Of a DNA stretch of 64,000 nt, positions 1 through 9,660 are shown one piece after another. Below the pieces are notes generated by a model, which saw only the letters and a list, made by a program, of their open reading frames with translations, made no database searches and was not told where the DNA came from. Location of the stretch: NCBI GenBank assembly GCA_032068765.1, contig DAMBHY010000009.1:27339-91338 (forward strand), in the 5' to 3' direction. The translations under genes were made by a program, and so were the position numbers. Source of the stretch: DAMBHY01 sp032068765 (lineage in GTDB: Bacteria; Bacteroidota; Bacteroidia; Bacteroidales; Dysgonomonadaceae). The first letter of the stretch is position 1. Each line of letters opens with the position of its first letter.

Positions 1-1202
1 TCATCTAAATATTTCTCAGAAATATTCTCTATTACCTTAAATGCCGTTACCAATGAAAAATCAAAAACAGCTTTACCGTTTCCATTTTCCATTAATTCCT
101 TTTGCACTCGATACACACCACGACTGAAACGATTCACATAGCCCAACACCTTCATTGCTTCAGCAATAAACGGATTGCGGTAATCACTGACGTTTGGGAA
201 ATTATCCGGCGTTACTTTACCGTATAATCCGCCGGGATTTTGCACTTCAATTCTATCATCATATTCATAAAATTGTACAGGTGCATTAGTTTCATAATCA
301 CGATGCATGATGGCGTTCATTAAAAGCTCACGAGTTGCCCAATAGGGATACTTTGAGAAAGTTTCTTCACGGAGCACACTCACGGGAATAGGACGCTTCT
401 GCGCAATACTTGTTTCTATGAAAGTGTCAACCTTAGGCAACTCACGACAAAGATTTCCACTAAATTTATGCTCATTAATGATGTCTCCGGCGCGATCTTT
501 CCCTTTGAAACGGACATATTGAATATAAGAACCATGCAAATAACGCTCCGGATTTAGTCCAAAAAGAACAATTGCTCCATTGGTCGGACAATTATAACGC
601 AAATCATACAGTCCGAGTGAAGCGAGTTGCTTATCAATAGTACGTTTATCTTCAGAAAGCACCTCCTCGGCAACTGCTTTAGGCAGGTATTCTTTTTTGA
701 TGATGGCTATATCCAAATCATCAAGTGTTGTACCCAAACAGGGCATTGCGTCAAACGTGTGTACGTTGGACAACCGACGTTCGGTCAATATTTTTTCTTC
801 CGCTTCTGTAGCAATACTTTTTCTTGGACCAACCCGCACCCAAACACGCCCACGATAACGAACGGGTGGAAATTCTGAAGGCTGAACTTCAGCAACCAGT
901 ACATCGCCATCATCAAATGAAAATTTTTCAACTGTCATTACAGGTTGCGGCAGGATATTACCGTCGGTACGAATATTGGATATTTTTAAAAGCAGCTTGT
1001 CGTCCACTTTCAACCCCGATAGTGTGCCATTGTCATGGGCACCTATAATTAAATAGCCATTCTTTCCACTTCCCGAAACATCGTTGGAAAAGGCACAGAT
1101 AGCTTGACAGAACTTGTCCATATTGTCCGTGGAAGTTGTCCGTTCAATGTGGCTGCTTTCGGTATCGGAAAGAATATCTTTAAGTTGGGATTGGGTAAGC
1201 AT
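1..1202 (-). CDS. AlbA_2/HATPase_c_4-type putative DNA-binding regulator (3' end cut by window edge)
   Basis: I translated the reverse strand directly: an open frame runs from ATG at 1200-1202 to the left edge, about 400 residues without a stop. The N-terminus (HIERTTSTDNMDKFCQAICAF, then NGYLIIGAHDNG) matches the AlbA_2 / divergent AAA-4 (Schlafen-like) domain of COG2865 proteins. Around residues 300-345 the motifs RELLMNAIMHRDYE and NPGGL match the HATPase_c_4 region usual in this family. Members are annotated as ATP-binding transcriptional regulators or RecG-like proteins, and their biochemical role is poorly defined. It is divergent from the recombinase at 1306, with about 100 nt between them. 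The family is common in genomic islands, which fits the context. The true C-terminus lies outside the window. Confidence 0.8.
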   Translation of the reverse strand, partial: MLTQSQLKDILSDTESSHIERTTSTDNMDKFCQAICAFSNDVSGSGKNGYLIIGAHDNGTLSGLKVDDKLLLKISNIRTDGNILPQPVMTVEKFSFDDGDVLVAEVQPSEFPPVRYRGRVWVRVGPRKSIATEAEEKILTERRLSNVHTFDAMPCLGTTLDDLDIAIIKKEYLPKAVAEEVLSEDKRTIDKQLASLGLYDLRYNCPTNGAIVLFGLNPERYLHGSYIQYVRFKGKDRAGDIINEHKFSGNLCRELPKVDTFIETSIAQKRPIPVSVLREETFSKYPYWATRELLMNAIMHRDYETNAPVQFYEYDDRIEVQNPGGLYGKVTPDNFPNVSDYRNPFIAEAMKVLGYVNRFSRGVYRVQKELMENGNGKAVFDFSLVTAFKVIENISEKYLD

Positions 1203-1305
1203 AATTCTTAAAAGTCTGATTTTTAAAAACAAAGTTAGCAAAAAACGCTGGATTATTGTATCTTATCTCTCTTATAATAACATCAACTAAAATAAAAAAT
1301 AGATT

Positions 1306-1956
1306 ATGATTTATGGGTATATTCGCGTAAGTAGCGACAAACAAACAGTAGAAAACCAACGATTTGAGATAAATAGTTTTTGTGAAAAGAAAAAGTTAAT
1401 TATCGACGGTTGGATAGAGGAAACAATTAGTGGTACAAAATCTTATGATAAGCGTGCTCTTGGAAAATTACTTAAAAAGATAGAAAAGGACGATTTGATT
1501 ATTTGCGCCGAGCTTTCACGCCTAGGTAGAAACTTATTTATGATTATGGAAATTTTGAATATTTGTATGAATAAGGAGTGCAAAGTTTGGACTATTAAAG
1601 ACAATTATCGACTTGGTGATGATATTCAAAGTAAAGTGCTTGCTTTTGCATTTGGCCTTTCGGCTGAAATAGAGCGGAATTTAATTAGTCAAAGAACAAA
1701 AGAAGCATTGGCGAGATTGAAAGCGGAAGGCAAGCAAATTGGCAGAAGTAAAGGAACTCGAAATAACAACTTAAACAAAATATGTCTTGAAAAGCACAAT
1801 TATATTTTAGAGCAATTGGAAAAGGGCATCAGCATACCTAATATAGCAAAAAAAATAAAAGTTGCACGAGGCACGCTTTATCGTTATCTAGCTTATACTG
1901 GAATCAGATTGCCAAGCAAAACAAGCAATGGGCGCTGGGAAAGAGGAATATATTAA
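1306..1956 (+). CDS. Serine site-specific recombinase (resolvase/invertase family)
   Basis: A 216-residue small serine recombinase. The N-terminus MIYGYIRVSSDKQT carries the YxRVS catalytic-serine motif (Ser9) and Arg7. The conserved SRLGRN block lies near residue 70, followed by the long E helix (LSAEIERNLISQRTKEAL). The C-terminal 50 residues contain a helix-turn-helix (ISIPNIAKKIKVARGTLYRYL) for site binding. Length is normal for a resolvase/DNA invertase. Its stop codon lies 11 bp before an 18-bp sequence that recurs inverted at 2867-2884, and between the copies is an alternative methylase C-terminus. I therefore infer that this enzyme catalyses inversion of the 1968-2884 segment. Family assignment is firm; substrate assignment is inference from position. 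Confidence 0.9.
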   Translation: MIYGYIRVSSDKQTVENQRFEINSFCEKKKLIIDGWIEETISGTKSYDKRALGKLLKKIEKDDLIICAELSRLGRNLFMIMEILNICMNKECKVWTIKDNYRLGDDIQSKVLAFAFGLSAEIERNLISQRTKEALARLKAEGKQIGRSKGTRNNNLNKICLEKHNYILEQLEKGISIPNIAKKIKVARGTLYRYLAYTGIRLPSKTSNGRWERGIY

Positions 1957-1967
1957 TCCTTTTTTAT

Positions 1968-1985
1968 TGTCCACTTTTTGAAGAC
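1968..1985 (+). repeat. Inverted repeat, left copy: candidate inversion site of the specificity cassette
   Basis: TGTCCACTTTTTGAAGAC occurs here and, as its exact reverse complement, at 2867-2884. The flanking bases differ at both ends, so the identity is exactly 18 bp. The copy has weak dyad symmetry (TGTC ... GACA including base 1986), as expected of a serine recombinase site. It begins 11 bp after the recombinase stop. Confidence 0.85.
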
Positions 1986-2424
1986 AGACCCGAAGGCTCG
2001 TTATCAAGGTTATTCGTTCTTCTTTAAGGAGGGGTTTTGTTATTCAGATATAAACACTACCTTCCTAAAATGCCGTTTAAAACTAAAGACTATAAATGAT
2101 GTTAAAAGTATGAGTTTGTATTCGCTAATAGACTATATACCTGCATATTACTTCGTATGTGTAATAAATTCCTTTTTTATAAGTCTTTATGTCGATAACT
2201 TCGTAAATAATACCCAAACATTTCAAATTAATGATTCAAGGCAATTACCTATTATAATTCCAACCGAGGAACAATTGAAATCTTTTAGAAGTTTATTCAA
2301 TATGGCTTTACAAATAAAGAAACAAAGGCTAAACAATTTTATTTCAAAAGATAATGAAGAGCTTCAATTATCCGAAATACAGAACAAATTAGATAAAATG
2401 GTAAATGCTCTATATGGAATATAA
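1978..2424 (+). CDS. Silent alternative C-terminal target-recognition cassette of the 2410-6273 methylase
   Basis: An open frame continuous from base 1969 to the stop at 2422-2424 encodes about 150 residues that are clearly homologous to the C-terminus of the methylase on the other strand. Shared blocks include FKEGFC, SLYVDNF, FQIND.RQLP and the final KMVNALYGI versus DMVNNLYSI. There is no convincing start codon or ribosome binding site: the first candidate is TTG at 1978, inside the inverted repeat. I read it as a stored gene segment rather than an expressed gene. In the 18-bp repeat the reading frame is the same as in the active gene (VHFLK), so inversion would join this segment in frame after residue about 1130 of the methylase. 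Confidence 0.8.
   Translation: MKTDPKARYQGYSFFFKEGFCYSDINTTFLKCRLKLKTINDVKSMSLYSLIDYIPAYYFVCVINSFFISLYVDNFVNNTQTFQINDSRQLPIIIPTEEQLKSFRSLFNMALQIKKQRLNNFISKDNEELQLSEIQNKLDKMVNALYGI
2023..2039 (+). repeat. Second short inverted repeat within the cassette pair (left copy)
   Basis: TTTAAGGAGGGGTTTTG is exactly repeated in inverse orientation at 2795-2811. It encodes the FKEGF block shared by both cassettes. It could be a second crossover point or simply conserved coding sequence. The outer 18-bp pair is the better site because sequences diverge immediately outside it. Confidence 0.6.
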
Positions 2425-5400
2425 GTTATTTACCATATCATCCAATTGTGTTTGAATATTTTTTAATTCTTTTTCTGTTTCTTCATTGCTTAGCAAGCAT
2501 TCAAATTGCTTAATTTTAACGTTGATGGCTTTACAAAATAACAACTTATACTGTTTCAAAATCTCTTTTGAAGGTATGATAACTGGGAGTTGGCGAGCGT
2601 CATTTATCTGAAAATGCGATGTGTTGTTTATAAAATTGTCTACATATAAACTAATTAATTTTGAGTTAATTAGAGACACAAAATACCAATCAGGAGTTCC
2701 CGAATTTAATGTAAATAAACTCATACTAAGTACATCAAAAACACCTCTTTTCTTCAGTCTGGATTTTAAATAAGTACTGTTTACATCAGTCCAGCAAAAC
2801 CCCTCCTTAAAATAGTACTGTGGATTTCTAACAACTGGCATACCTTCTCCCTTTTTACCGGAATTAGTCTTCAAAAAGTGGACATTTTCCTTTGACCATG
2901 CAATAGCAAAAGGAGTTTCAAGATACCATCGGTTTCCGTCTTTGTCACCCTTGTCGTAAGGTACATAGTAGCTTTTTGCAGTATCAATACCGTTATCTTT
3001 TTCCTCTTGCGTTAGTTTGTCCACGTCTGCAATTTCACTGTCGTCTATCAGGCGGTAAATGTAACCTTGCCCAAAAATATCACGTCCATGTTTTTCTTTG
3101 AGACTGTCGAACAATTCAGCAATTTCAAATTCGGATAAAGAAGTAAGAAAATCGGCCGTATTGGCGAATTGTTCTAAGCCCTGCACTTGTATTTTTTTTT
3201 TCTGTATGGCTTCGGCAAGTTTTTTTGGGCGTGATTTCAATATATTTTTTGCCCATTTTGTTGATTTGCGAATTGCGATATATTTGCCATTGTTTGCTGT
3301 AGCTAAACCTTGCCCTCCTTCTGTGAGGCATCCGAGTAATGCTATATCCCCTGGTTTGAGGCTATTGCGGTACTTTTCGAGTTCGTCTTTATTCTTTTCA
3401 ATATCTCTGCTCGTTTTTATCTTATCCCACCAAGTATCGTAAAGGTCTTTTACAATTTTACCAAATTTTTTATAGATGCGCATATTCAAATCAGTGGGTT
3501 TGAATATCACAGAGTTTTGAGTATTCTGATATATTTGCTGTTCAATATTTGGATATTTTATGGGGTTTAATAGGTCTTTACTACCATCGAGAAAACGTAC
3601 ATTGTTCCCCTTGAGCATTATTCTTTTTTGTATCTGAATAACGCAAGTATCAACCATTGCTGCTTCAAACGGATTTGCTGTATCGAATATGTATATGATA
3701 CTATTATTCAGTAGCAAATCGCGCATACCGCGCTTTGTTTGAGTAGTCCAAAATGTTTTAGGAATAATATAATTGAGTGTTCCTCCATCGTTTACAAGTT
3801 GTAAACCTTTAACTGTAAAGAGATAGTAAGTATCATCAGAAAAACCAAATTCAGCTTCATACTTTTTTTTATCGTCAGCATTTACACTTTTAGTAGAAAT
3901 ATATGGCGGATTCCCCAGTACAATATCAAACCCATCTGCTACTCCAAACATCCATTCAGGGTCAAAAAATGGTGATGAGGCATTCTGGTCATAGGGATTC
4001 CATTGTGTAACTTGTTCTACGGCTGCTTCAAATCCATATAGAATATTTTTACCTTCTTCTTTTCGTATTTCAGCTTGCAAGTTTTGGATTTCTTTTGCAA
4101 TTTTTTCTCTTTTTTCTTTGTTTACATCTCGTTTAAAAAGAGTCGGTTCTGCTACTTCAAACAATGACCCTTGACGAGTTGTCCGTTCTTCTTCCCATTT
4201 TTCCTCTTGATAGTCTATAATTTCTAATTGTTTTTTCTCTATTTCCTTTCGCAAACGACTTATTTTTTCCTCATCGGGTTTTGATGCCGTTTTGAGAATA
4301 TAATTCAGAATTTCCTCCCGCTTTTTCTCATCTTCGTTTTTTATTTTTTGCTTTTTATATGAACTGCGTGCACGAAAATGTTTGTGTCGAATATTTAACA
4401 ACTCATTTTTCAACGTATTCAAATTGCTGTCGTTTGTCCAATCATTGTCAAAATTGCGAATATTGGCACTAATCAATGTATTGGCTGAAACAAATTTTGT
4501 TTCTAAATTAGGCAGTGTGTTTATTCCGTAATTAGTTTCAGGACTATCAAAATTTACATTATTTTGTTCACATATCAATGATATGAAAAACCGAAGTTTG
4601 CTTATTAGCATGGCAATTGGTTGTATGTCAATTCCGTAAATGCAATTTTCAATAATGTGTAGTTTTAATTCATACCGGTTTTCAGAATGTCCCTGCATTA
4701 ATTCAATTATTTCAACCATACGAAGCAAGCATCCCATTGGAAAAGCACCTGAACCACAAGCAGGGTCAAGTATTTTTATGGTTTTAAGTGCTTCAATTAT
4801 TTGCAGACTTTGTTCTCTTGTAAAATCATTAGGTTTTTGATGCGTGTCGAAAATTTGTCTAATAGTATCAGATTCAATATCAGGACAATTTTGCGTTAAA
4901 TGTTGAACTAAACTTTCATCTACCATGTAATTTACAATTTCCCGTGGAGTGTAAAAGGAACCTGTAGATTTGCGTGCCGATTCTTGCGTTTCAGGATTAT
5001 AGGAGGCCAATAAGTTTTCAAAGACCCGGCCTAATAATTCCGGATCAAGAGACACCTGAGCATCGTCAGTAGAGTTTTCTTCAATAGTAAAATTGTATTG
5101 AGATAAAAGCTGAAATAGACCTAAATGCTTTTCATCCTTAGATTCATCTGTGTTAAAAAACAAAACGTTGGGAACAAAAGCTCTATACTTATAATTTCCA
5201 TTTGAATCACAAACATCATTTCGACTGAATCCGTCAAAATATATGGTTTCTTGTTGTATGTCAATACTCTTAAACTTATCTAAACATTCAAATAGTCCTC
5301 CATTAAGAAACGGAATTTTATCAAACAATTCAATTACTTCGTTTTCAGATATTTGAAACATTTCCTCGTAACGATAGAGTGTTCTCAAGTCTCGCTTGCT

Positions 5401-6273
5401 TTTCAGGTTGGCAAATCTACGTGGATTACCTTCTTCATCAATCACAGCTCGATTCAATGTAGCGAAGAACAAATTTTGAAGAATGGCATTATAATAATTA
5501 CCACAATTTGTGGCTTTAGGATTAAAATCTCGTAATATATTTCTTAATTCTTTTTCGTCAAACAATTCGTCTTTAACCAATTCTTTTTGTTTAATAAACC
5601 AAACAAATAGAATACGGGTAATCATACGTATGATTTTTACATTCATGTCTTCAACTTCCTTAGCTGTAGAGTTTGAAGTGTCCGGAAAAGTGACCCCTGT
5701 TTCTTTTTCCATTGCCCACTCATACCAGTTGTATAGTTTCTTATAAAAATCTTTACTCAATGCCTCAACAGAAAAGGCATCAATTATGCTTTTCAGATTT
5801 CTTTCAGATGTTTGTAAAGTTGTAAATCTTTCTTCGGCTGTTCTGCAAGGATGTTCTTTGCCAAAAAGATAGGTGTAGCGTTTGGTTTGAGTACGTTGCG
5901 TGATATAATCACCACTATCATCAAATCCCTTTGTTTCACTCAGAAAGGAAAAACGCCATTCACTATCATTAGGTTTAAAGCTTGCAATAAAAGCCCCATC
6001 GTAAAACTTCCATGAATTTCTTAACAAGTTCCGAATACCTACACGGTTTCGTGAAAGATTGCAATTGGACGCAAGTGCAGTTTCATATACAGCAATTTCA
6101 TTGCCATCATTTAGTTTGATCGTTCCAAGACGAAAAGCTGAAATTGCAATGCTTTTATCTACATCATAAATTGGTTCGGGATGAACTAACGCTTCATAAG
6201 TATTAGAATATACGTTACGAATTAATTGTGAGAAGTTTTCTCGGCTGTAGTTATTTTGGAAAATTGACTTCAT
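2410..6273 (-). CDS. Eco57I/type IIG-like N6-adenine methyltransferase with switchable C-terminal specificity region
   Basis: A 1287-residue class I restriction-modification methyltransferase. SAM motif I ILDPACGSGAF lies near residue 505, and catalytic motif NPPY (GNPPYIS) near residue 785, the signature of N6-adenine methylation. Around residues 640-730 there is a charged, probably coiled-coil insert. The first 200 residues contain an uncharacterised block (VYETALASNC, FSFLSETK) and I cannot show a nuclease motif there. The last 157 residues resemble a target-recognition domain (FQINDARQLPVIIPS, as in HsdS/TaqI-type domains). Position 1131 onward lies inside the invertible segment. The helicase gene lies 15 bp upstream on the same strand, so the two are an operon. 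Likely role: self-marking DNA methylation, perhaps with restriction, in a phage-defence system. Confidence 0.88.
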   Translation of the reverse strand: MKSIFQNNYSRENFSQLIRNVYSNTYEALVHPEPIYDVDKSIAISAFRLGTIKLNDGNEIAVYETALASNCNLSRNRVGIRNLLRNSWKFYDGAFIASFKPNDSEWRFSFLSETKGFDDSGDYITQRTQTKRYTYLFGKEHPCRTAEERFTTLQTSERNLKSIIDAFSVEALSKDFYKKLYNWYEWAMEKETGVTFPDTSNSTAKEVEDMNVKIIRMITRILFVWFIKQKELVKDELFDEKELRNILRDFNPKATNCGNYYNAILQNLFFATLNRAVIDEEGNPRRFANLKSKRDLRTLYRYEEMFQISENEVIELFDKIPFLNGGLFECLDKFKSIDIQQETIYFDGFSRNDVCDSNGNYKYRAFVPNVLFFNTDESKDEKHLGLFQLLSQYNFTIEENSTDDAQVSLDPELLGRVFENLLASYNPETQESARKSTGSFYTPREIVNYMVDESLVQHLTQNCPDIESDTIRQIFDTHQKPNDFTREQSLQIIEALKTIKILDPACGSGAFPMGCLLRMVEIIELMQGHSENRYELKLHIIENCIYGIDIQPIAMLISKLRFFISLICEQNNVNFDSPETNYGINTLPNLETKFVSANTLISANIRNFDNDWTNDSNLNTLKNELLNIRHKHFRARSSYKKQKIKNEDEKKREEILNYILKTASKPDEEKISRLRKEIEKKQLEIIDYQEEKWEEERTTRQGSLFEVAEPTLFKRDVNKEKREKIAKEIQNLQAEIRKEEGKNILYGFEAAVEQVTQWNPYDQNASSPFFDPEWMFGVADGFDIVLGNPPYISTKSVNADDKKKYEAEFGFSDDTYYLFTVKGLQLVNDGGTLNYIIPKTFWTTQTKRGMRDLLLNNSIIYIFDTANPFEAAMVDTCVIQIQKRIMLKGNNVRFLDGSKDLLNPIKYPNIEQQIYQNTQNSVIFKPTDLNMRIYKKFGKIVKDLYDTWWDKIKTSRDIEKNKDELEKYRNSLKPGDIALLGCLTEGGQGLATANNGKYIAIRKSTKWAKNILKSRPKKLAEAIQKKKIQVQGLEQFANTADFLTSLSEFEIAELFDSLKEKHGRDIFGQGYIYRLIDDSEIADVDKLTQEEKDNGIDTAKSYYVPYDKGDKDGNRWYLETPFAIAWSKENVHFLKTNSGKKGEGMPVVRNPQYYFKEGFCWTDVNSTYLKSRLKKRGVFDVLSMSLFTLNSGTPDWYFVSLINSKLISLYVDNFINNTSHFQINDARQLPVIIPSKEILKQYKLLFCKAINVKIKQFECLLSNEETEKELKNIQTQLDDMVNNLYSI
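2795..2811 (-). repeat. Second short inverted repeat (right copy)
   Basis: Exact reverse complement of 2023-2039, inside the methylase C-terminus at the FKEGF block. Confidence 0.6.
2867..2884 (-). repeat. Inverted repeat, right copy: candidate inversion site inside the methylase gene
   Basis: Exact reverse complement of 1968-1985. It encodes VHFLK at residues about 1131-1135 of the methylase. Recombination with the left copy would invert 917 bp and replace the gene's C-terminus with the 1969-2424 cassette without breaking the frame. Confidence 0.85.
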
Positions 6274-6288
6274 CTGTTTTTGCTTTTC

Positions 6289-9200
6289 TTAGTTAAAAGA
6301 TTCGGAAAGAATTATGATGGGCTCGGCAATATCATCTTGCTTTATTTCTTCAACAAAGTATGAATCGTATTTTTTAGCCAAGCTGATAATCAGAGCTAAA
6401 CACTCTTCCCGGCTTATTTGCTTTTTACTTAACTTTTTCTCAGCTCTATTTAAATCAATAGCTAAACTCGTTATTGTTCCCCATTCTATCATGCTGATAA
6501 GATGGTCAATTTGCAAACGTGTTTCGGGATCATCTACAAGTACTTTCAAATTTTTAACATGTTTTTTAGCACTATTCACATATTGTCCGGAAGCTCGAAC
6601 ACTGCTTATATCTTGCAATTCGGATTGCCGTGCGCTTTCAAAACTTTTTTTTGCCCGCTCTACTTGTTCATGATGTTTATCTATACGGGTTACAGCTTTT
6701 TCTTCGGGCTTTGCTTCAAAAAATTCTATGGCTTCCAATGAGGTTAGTTCTTTACTACTTTCCTCGTCCACTAAATAAAAATTATTCCGTTTATTGGTTT
6801 TGAGAAAGACTAATGATGCGTTGTGTAAATATGTATTTTTTACAGTGCGTCTTTCTCTACCTGTTCGACTTCTTAAATTCATTTTTTCAATTCTGCGAAA
6901 TTCTTTTGGATTTTGTTCTTTTAACTTCCGCAAATCTTCGAGATATTGTAATTCTTTATTCACTTCTTCTTTATCAACTGTGGCTTCGAATAGTTTGTCT
7001 AAATCAAGGTCGATAATTTCATCTGGTGAATAAATTTGATTGTCTTCGCCCAAAGCTGTGTGAAATGACTGTATTTTAATAAGTGATGTACGAATCAAGT
7101 TTATCTGTGTATTCCCTTCTGCTGAAGGGTAAAACACATAATTGTAAATGTTCTTAAACGCAGAACCTATACGATTAATACGTCCGATACGCTGCATTAA
7201 TCGAGTGGAGTTCCAGGGTGTATCATAATTGATAATAATATTACTGCGATGCAGGTTTACACCTTCGGCAAGAACATCAGTAGTAAGAATGATATTATAA
7301 TCGTTCTTTTGTTTCTTTTTAGGGCAATTTGCATCAAAGTTTTCTTCAATTATTTTGAACTTTTCACTTCGGTTGGCCGCTGAAATAGTTAAAACATCAT
7401 CTCTTAAAATATATTCTTTTAAATAATTGATTGTGTCAGTTGATTCTGAAAATACAACTAATTTTTGTCCCGGATTTAAAGATTTATCAAATAGCTCGTT
7501 ATCCATTAGTTCTTTAAAAGCTGTTAGTTTAGGATCAGAAATCTGTTTTTCCCATTTTTCACATAACTGAATCAGTAGCTCTTGGTCTGCTTTAAGTCCT
7601 TCTAAAAATTCCGGCGTAAAATCATCAGAAACAAAAGTGCGATTTTTAGGATTATCTACTTGTGCCTTATTTATTCTTTCCTCAATTTCTTCTTCGGTTA
7701 ATCCTTCTTCGTAAAATTTATTTATATCTAAATCTGGAGCAATGAAAATTTTATTATTATCAAACATTTGAATCATTCTTTCATTGGCAACTCTAAATCT
7801 ATTAAGAGAGTTCTTAAATGCAAAAAAACTACTTTCCAATCGTTTAACAAGCAATGTTTTCATTATATATGCCAGTGATTTAGAAACGAGTTCTGCTTGT
7901 TCATAGTATTGTTCTCGGACTTCTGGTAGTAAACCGAGTATGGCTTGATAACGATTATAAGACAACGAACCAGTCAATACATCTATGGTTTTTTGAAAAA
8001 GAACAGCTTGTTCATTATCTAATAAATATTCTGTTTTGCGAGGAGGTTGTACTTTAGGAAAGTCTCCTACATCTTTTTTATAACGTTCAATTTTTTCTAT
8101 ATCAGTACGTGTTCTACGGATTACAAGCGGCTTGATTATTTTTTCTCTAATTTCTTCGTAAAGCTTTTTTACTGCTTGTATGTCGAGTGGATTTTGTTTT
8201 TTGAGTTGCTGATATTTCTTTATTTTAGGTGAGAAAAAGGCGGTAAGATTAGGCACGCCATCTAAATTATTAGTTTTTCGGGGGTCTTGGAAAAGCAATA
8301 TTTGATGATAAAGGTCTTCAGGAGAATTATTTAAAGGAGTTGCAGAAATTAAAATTACTTTTTTCTTTAGTCCTTCAATGTTACCTTTATTTATACGCGG
8401 ACATTTGCAGATGTCTTGTAACTGTTTAAACATCGCTGTCTCGTGATTCCTATACTTATGGCTCTCATCCACAAGAATCAAATCATATTCTTCAGCGTTC
8501 CAATAATTAATGTCATCAGTATCTAATATTTTTTTTAAACTTCCATTTGAAATAAACTTTACATTTGTTATACCAAATTTATCAAAAGTCATTTTCCAGT
8601 TTTTTTCGACGGCGGGTGGATAGACTACTAATATTTTAGTTTTATCTTTTCCGTTTTCTAAACTAAAGCGTTTGGCAATCATCGTCGCGATAACAGTTTT
8701 GCCTAACCCAACTACGTCTGAAAGAAAAAAACCATCATACCTCAATAATTTCTTGTAACCCTCATCCACTGCTTCTATTTGGTACTCCATTCTTTTAAAA
8801 CCTTCCGGTAGATCGTAAAAGTTTTCAGTATCATAACTTACTCTGTCACCGAAATACTCAATTAGCATTTTAATGTACAATTCATACGGCGTTACATCGC
8901 CTGATAGATAAGTTTCTGATTTGGTTTTTTCTATGTCTGTAGGTAGGATTGTACATCCGTCCGCTTCAGTCCAAAGTCTTTCAAACTCTTCAAGAGCAAA
9001 AGCTACATCTGCGTTGTCATGCAAAAGTACATTAAACTCGTATTGTTTTTCTTGACTTATTCCTAAACCATTGTCTGTAAAGTTACTTGAGCCAGTAATA
9101 ACTCCTGCGTTGAGTGTGTGATTATTAAAATTGTCAGGATATAGAATATAAATTTTAGCATGTATCTTTTTACTTGGATGAGCTCGCACTTCAATTTTCT

Positions 9201-9558
9201 TATCAACTATATCTTGAATGAATTGGAACATCCCATTTTCAATATCATTTTTGTAATCGGATGTTTCTATGTCATTTTTTACACTTTGTAAAAAATCATC
9301 TTTTATTTGTTCGTTATCGGAAAAATAAACAATCCCTTTTACTTGAGCCTCAGACAGGTACTTATCTACATTGATTCCTACAAGGATTCGTGTTTTCTCA
9401 ACTTTTTGAAGTAAAGGTTGTATTTTAAAATAACCTGATGCACGTAAATATCCCACCACGGCATCAAAACAATTAATAGATGGATTGTTTTGAAATACTC
9501 CTTCAAATTTATTGAACAAAGTGTTTTCTAGATTGTTCGTGAAAAACTTAGTGGACAT
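6289..9558 (-). CDS. PLD-domain SNF2-family helicase of a restriction-like defence system
   Basis: A 1089-residue two-part protein. Residues about 1-200 form a phospholipase-D-like nuclease domain, with HAKIYIL near 130 and GSSNFTDNGLG near 156 giving the HxK...GSxN half of an HKD motif. The rest is a superfamily 2 SNF2/DEAD-type motor: Walker A GLGKT near 283, DESH near 363, SATPLNN after it, and motif VI QRIGRINRIGS near 788. It ends 15 bp before the methylase start, in the same direction, so co-expression is likely. PLD and SNF2 modules with a methylase also occur in DISARM-type systems, but as separate proteins with extra Drm genes that are not seen here. I infer a compact defence system in which this protein translocates on and cleaves unmodified DNA. 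Confidence 0.85.
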   Translation of the reverse strand: MSTKFFTNNLENTLFNKFEGVFQNNPSINCFDAVVGYLRASGYFKIQPLLQKVEKTRILVGINVDKYLSEAQVKGIVYFSDNEQIKDDFLQSVKNDIETSDYKNDIENGMFQFIQDIVDKKIEVRAHPSKKIHAKIYILYPDNFNNHTLNAGVITGSSNFTDNGLGISQEKQYEFNVLLHDNADVAFALEEFERLWTEADGCTILPTDIEKTKSETYLSGDVTPYELYIKMLIEYFGDRVSYDTENFYDLPEGFKRMEYQIEAVDEGYKKLLRYDGFFLSDVVGLGKTVIATMIAKRFSLENGKDKTKILVVYPPAVEKNWKMTFDKFGITNVKFISNGSLKKILDTDDINYWNAEEYDLILVDESHKYRNHETAMFKQLQDICKCPRINKGNIEGLKKKVILISATPLNNSPEDLYHQILLFQDPRKTNNLDGVPNLTAFFSPKIKKYQQLKKQNPLDIQAVKKLYEEIREKIIKPLVIRRTRTDIEKIERYKKDVGDFPKVQPPRKTEYLLDNEQAVLFQKTIDVLTGSLSYNRYQAILGLLPEVREQYYEQAELVSKSLAYIMKTLLVKRLESSFFAFKNSLNRFRVANERMIQMFDNNKIFIAPDLDINKFYEEGLTEEEIEERINKAQVDNPKNRTFVSDDFTPEFLEGLKADQELLIQLCEKWEKQISDPKLTAFKELMDNELFDKSLNPGQKLVVFSESTDTINYLKEYILRDDVLTISAANRSEKFKIIEENFDANCPKKKQKNDYNIILTTDVLAEGVNLHRSNIIINYDTPWNSTRLMQRIGRINRIGSAFKNIYNYVFYPSAEGNTQINLIRTSLIKIQSFHTALGEDNQIYSPDEIIDLDLDKLFEATVDKEEVNKELQYLEDLRKLKEQNPKEFRRIEKMNLRSRTGRERRTVKNTYLHNASLVFLKTNKRNNFYLVDEESSKELTSLEAIEFFEAKPEEKAVTRIDKHHEQVERAKKSFESARQSELQDISSVRASGQYVNSAKKHVKNLKVLVDDPETRLQIDHLISMIEWGTITSLAIDLNRAEKKLSKKQISREECLALIISLAKKYDSYFVEEIKQDDIAEPIIILSESFN

Positions 9559-9660
9559 ATATTTAAATTATTAGTTGATTTATGCAAATTTACAAAAACT
9601 AAACCAATATCTGTTATTAATAAATCATCTATAAAAAGATAATATTATAAGTTTAAATTA

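Noticed and set aside
1978..2424. An independent small gene starting at TTG 1978
   Set aside because: The supposed start lies inside the inverted repeat, there is no ribosome binding site, and the frame is open further upstream through the repeat. It is better explained as a stored methylase cassette.
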